A stretch of 64,000 nt of DNA, from assembly GCF_003073045.1 (NCBI RefSeq), contig NC_037598.1, positions 13,554,486-13,618,485 on the forward strand. Reading direction: 5' to 3'. Source of the stretch: Pomacea canaliculata. Taxonomy: Eukaryota; Mollusca; Gastropoda; Architaenioglossa; Ampullariidae. The notes under the pieces were generated by a model. The model was given only the letters and a program-made list of their open reading frames with translations. It ran no database searches and was not told the origin of the DNA. A program made the translations under genes and the position numbers. How positions within the stretch are numbered: position 1 is the first letter of the stretch; the number at the start of each line of letters is the position of its first letter. Below, piece after piece: positions 62,001 to 64,000 of this stretch.

Positions 62001-64000
62001 AACACAGTAAAGCAGCGGTTCTCAACCTTTTACTTGTGACTACCCCCTGACGAACAAAAGTACGTCTGCGCGCTCCCCTTAGCCAGCAATGTAAGCTAAT
62101 TTCACTGATACCGGTATAAGAAACTTTAAAAAAAATGACCACCTTCGCGCCCCGCTTCTAAGCATGTCGCTCCCCCCTGGGGGGCCGCGCCCCACAGGTT
62201 GAGAACCGCTGCAGTAAAGACTACTATTAGTAGCACTAGTTTCAATATTTTTTAAGCTTAGTGCACCATTTTTGCATGTTTGTTGACTGGAAAGCTCCTA
62301 TATTTAAAGTTTTCATCATAGTTAAAGTTAACAATTAAAGTTACTATTTTTGTCGATTGTTCCTTTTAATTGAGCGATACTGCATAGTGCAAACAACAGA
62401 GCTTTGGATTGTGCAGATTCTATGTGGACACTATTGGCATACTGCCAGATTCCCAGACAGTGGAACTTTTCTACCTCAATGCTAGGCAAGCAGTGTTCAG
62501 GGTAGGTTCAGTAATAGACACACCTAAATCATACAAATATATCGTTTGCAGTTTTAAAAAAAAAAGTGAAACCATCTTATCCGTTATTTTAGTATATGCA
62601 TGTAAGTGCACTTAATGCATATGTGTGTGTTCATCTGTATTTTGATTTTGAAAGCCACACCATTTGTTTCATTCTTTTTCTTTTTCACTTTCAGGGGCAA
62701 ATTGAGTGCGACAGTGAAACAGTGTTGGAGCTAGCAGCACATGTTTTACAAGCATGCAAGGGAGACTTTACCAGGTAAAAGAATACATTGGGTCACACAG
62801 ATTAAATATTTGGCCTTTTAGGTTGGGATCATATTTATGACAGTCGTTATCAAAAAAAATCATGCTTTACATTTCAAGATGGAACCTTACACTTCAGTTA
62901 TCTAAGACACAGACCAAAGACTTGATCTTTGGCAGGGTTTTACAGTAAGACTCATGCCACTGTACTCTAGTTTAGGCTGCGTGTAAGTTTTTAGTACCTT
63001 ATCCATTTTGTAAAACAAACAACAGCGGAAGAAAAGTGTTACTTCATTGGAGTTCTTACTCACATAAAAAAATAAAAACAATATTAAAAAAATTCAAAGA
63101 TGCTTTTTTTTTTTTATACCATTCTCTCACTTTGCGCAGCACTTTGAAATGTGAAAAAAAAGACTTGCGGAAGCAACGAATTGCCTCCAATAAGCCAAAT
63201 CTTAGATCCTCTATATGTTTTTTATATATATTGCCATGTCTTGTTCGTGTTCTTAAGTGCTAACCAGGACTGATTGCTGTAGGGGTACCTTGGTTAAAAT
63301 GTATTTTAAGATCATTTCTCACTTCTTTGTTGACACAACAGTATATTTCCCTGTTTAATGACCAAGGAATTCGTTTACAAAAATGTGAAACTTCACAAAG
63401 ATGATCATCATCTTTCCGGGCCTCTGCTATAAAATCTGTGTGTGTGTGTGTGTGAGAGTTAGAACAAATTTCGTGTTGGCATGTCACATATCTTTTGCAA
63501 GGATTGATTTAAAATATGCTGCATTTTAAATCTGAATGATTTTACTTGCAGTGATGAAGAAACAAGGGAGCACTTAAAAAGGCTACCAGTTATACCAACA
63601 CGCACTCTAAAAGAACACCCATCAATCAGTTACTGGTAAAGTGGCGGTCTGTTGCATGTGAATATTTAAATATTGTTTAACCCAGCTATCACAACTATTT
63701 TATTTTCTTTATCTGTTTTGTCTGAAGTCTGCCAGTCTTGATATGGTGTAAGCATATAAGAGCTACAAGTCCTCTTGATGGAGGAGATCTACAATTAGCA
63801 TGAGCGAAACTGAAGAAGTTGTCATGAATAATGGCACTTGTATGGTCATCTTGTCCAGTAAATCTTAGAAGATAATAATTAGCCTGACATTTTTTTTTTC
63901 CAGTGAAGAGAAAGTCATTGGTTACTATAAAAAGCTCCTAGGAACATCAAGAGGCCTCGCAATTGTGAAGTAAGTGTTTTAGATGAAGCTGATGACAGCT
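56095..64000 (+). CDS. FRMD4A: FRMD4-type FERM domain protein, 5' part (runs off the window)
   Basis: Scaffold of the FRMD4A/FRMD4B family, which links cytohesin/Par3 to epithelial polarity; mollusc one-to-one naming is not certain. Exons: 56095-56146 (tentative), 60280-60334, 60883-60977, 61703-61795, 62417-62501, 62695-62774, 63552-63635, 63904-63969, then beyond the edge. The product reads GRKTQIILLDERRLDIL, then PKLYTFELLDLVASHFKLQ, FGLAFLDET, VLDHDFPRKSGVLQL, FYVDTIGILPDSQTVELFYL, LKEHPSISYCEEKVIGYYKK: FERM lobe F1 and most of F2, closely following vertebrate FRMD4. The first exon (MFITSLITIGVRISECE) was chosen because its phase-1 donor joins an acceptor at 60279 to give CEGRKTQ, like human TEGRRCQ. 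One base appears missing near 60329 (CTGTACAG where CTGGTACAG would keep frame with exon 3 and give LVQPKL). About 204 residues are visible. Confidence 0.88.
59077..59208 (+). CDS. short ORF in FRMD4 intron 1, doubtful
   Basis: ATG-initiated frame of 43 codons (MASQLLMSGLKNRKDPNAAP then YSVNLMHGHSVVILNETSSK, ending DDI). The wording looks more protein-like than nearby frames, but it is short, has no homologue I recognise and no splice or promoter support. Confidence 0.15.
   Translation: MASQLLMSGLKNRKDPNAAPYSVNLMHGHSVVILNETSSKDDI
61485..61665 (-). repeat. tRNA-derived SINE relic, antisense, in FRMD4 intron
   Basis: Read on the minus strand it starts GGGGAAGCAGATAACTTACT, then GGTTTAGAGTACTGGCATCC, resembling a tRNA A box and anticodon arm (TAACTTACTGG, TTAGAGTACTGG). 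A weak B-box-like AAACCTGGA follows, then a tRNA-unrelated part with AATACCCTGTGGCACAGCGA. Diverged; ends approximate. Confidence 0.5.
62013..62211. mobile_element. 199-bp hAT MITE with intact inverted ends and 8-bp target duplication
   Basis: Begins CAGCGGTTCTCAACCTTTTA and ends AGGTTGAGAACCGCTG, the same termini as the larger hAT relic at 24803-25918. It is flanked by perfect CAGTAAAG copies at 62005-62012 and 62212-62219. The inner sequence TAAGCTAATTTCACT and GACCACCTTCGCG matches the right end of the larger element, so it is an internal-deletion derivative. It sits in the FRMD4 intron between exons 4 and 5. Confidence 0.95.
63439..63456. repeat. (TG)n microsatellite
   Basis: About nine TG units followed by TGAGAG, in the FRMD4 intron before the exon at 63552. 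Confidence 0.9.

Overview
This is an animal nuclear genome window with AT-rich, intron-rich DNA, short exons and GT-AG introns. Microsatellites and small transposon relics are scattered through it. The protein set and the style of the repeats point to a lophotrochozoan, most likely a gastropod mollusc. I cannot name the species from sequence alone.

I reconstructed seven conserved genes exon by exon, checking phase at every junction: (1) an SLC2A13-type proton/myo-inositol cotransporter, + strand, 3018-8483; (2) phosphoserine phosphatase PSPH, - strand, 11638-13497; (3) LLPH, the homologue of Aplysia LAPS18, + strand, 14272-16164; (4) ACTR8, the Arp8 subunit of INO80, - strand, 16779-22754; (5) a universal stress protein (USP), - strand, 29021-36466; (6) imidazolonepropionase AMDHD1, + strand, 42358-49212; (7) the 5' part of an FRMD4-type FERM gene, + strand, 56095 to the window edge. 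An unrecognised 304-residue single-exon reading frame lies at 51242-52156.

Layout: PSPH and LLPH are head to head (774 bp apart) and LLPH and ACTR8 are tail to tail. 22755-29020 is a repeat-bearing spacer with a complete-ended hAT transposon relic. 36467-42357 and 52157-56094 are gene-poor spacers. A degenerate LINE reverse-transcriptase copy lies at about 9330-10150, and a 199-bp MITE of the same hAT family sits in an FRMD4 intron.

The genes do not form an operon-like pathway; each is an ordinary housekeeping or metabolic gene (inositol uptake, serine synthesis, nucleolar/ribosome-related protein, chromatin remodelling, stress-type nucleotide binding, histidine breakdown, polarity scaffold).

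Three points deserve most attention. The USP gene carries two phase-matched versions of its second coding exon, which look mutually exclusive. Three otherwise intact genes each have a one-base frame break beside a G or G-run, which looks more like assembly error than gene decay. The first FRMD4 exon can be placed over 4 kb upstream of the FERM exons, beside NRF1-like and ETS-like promoter motifs. I found no CRISPR, rRNA, or convincing stand-alone tRNA gene.
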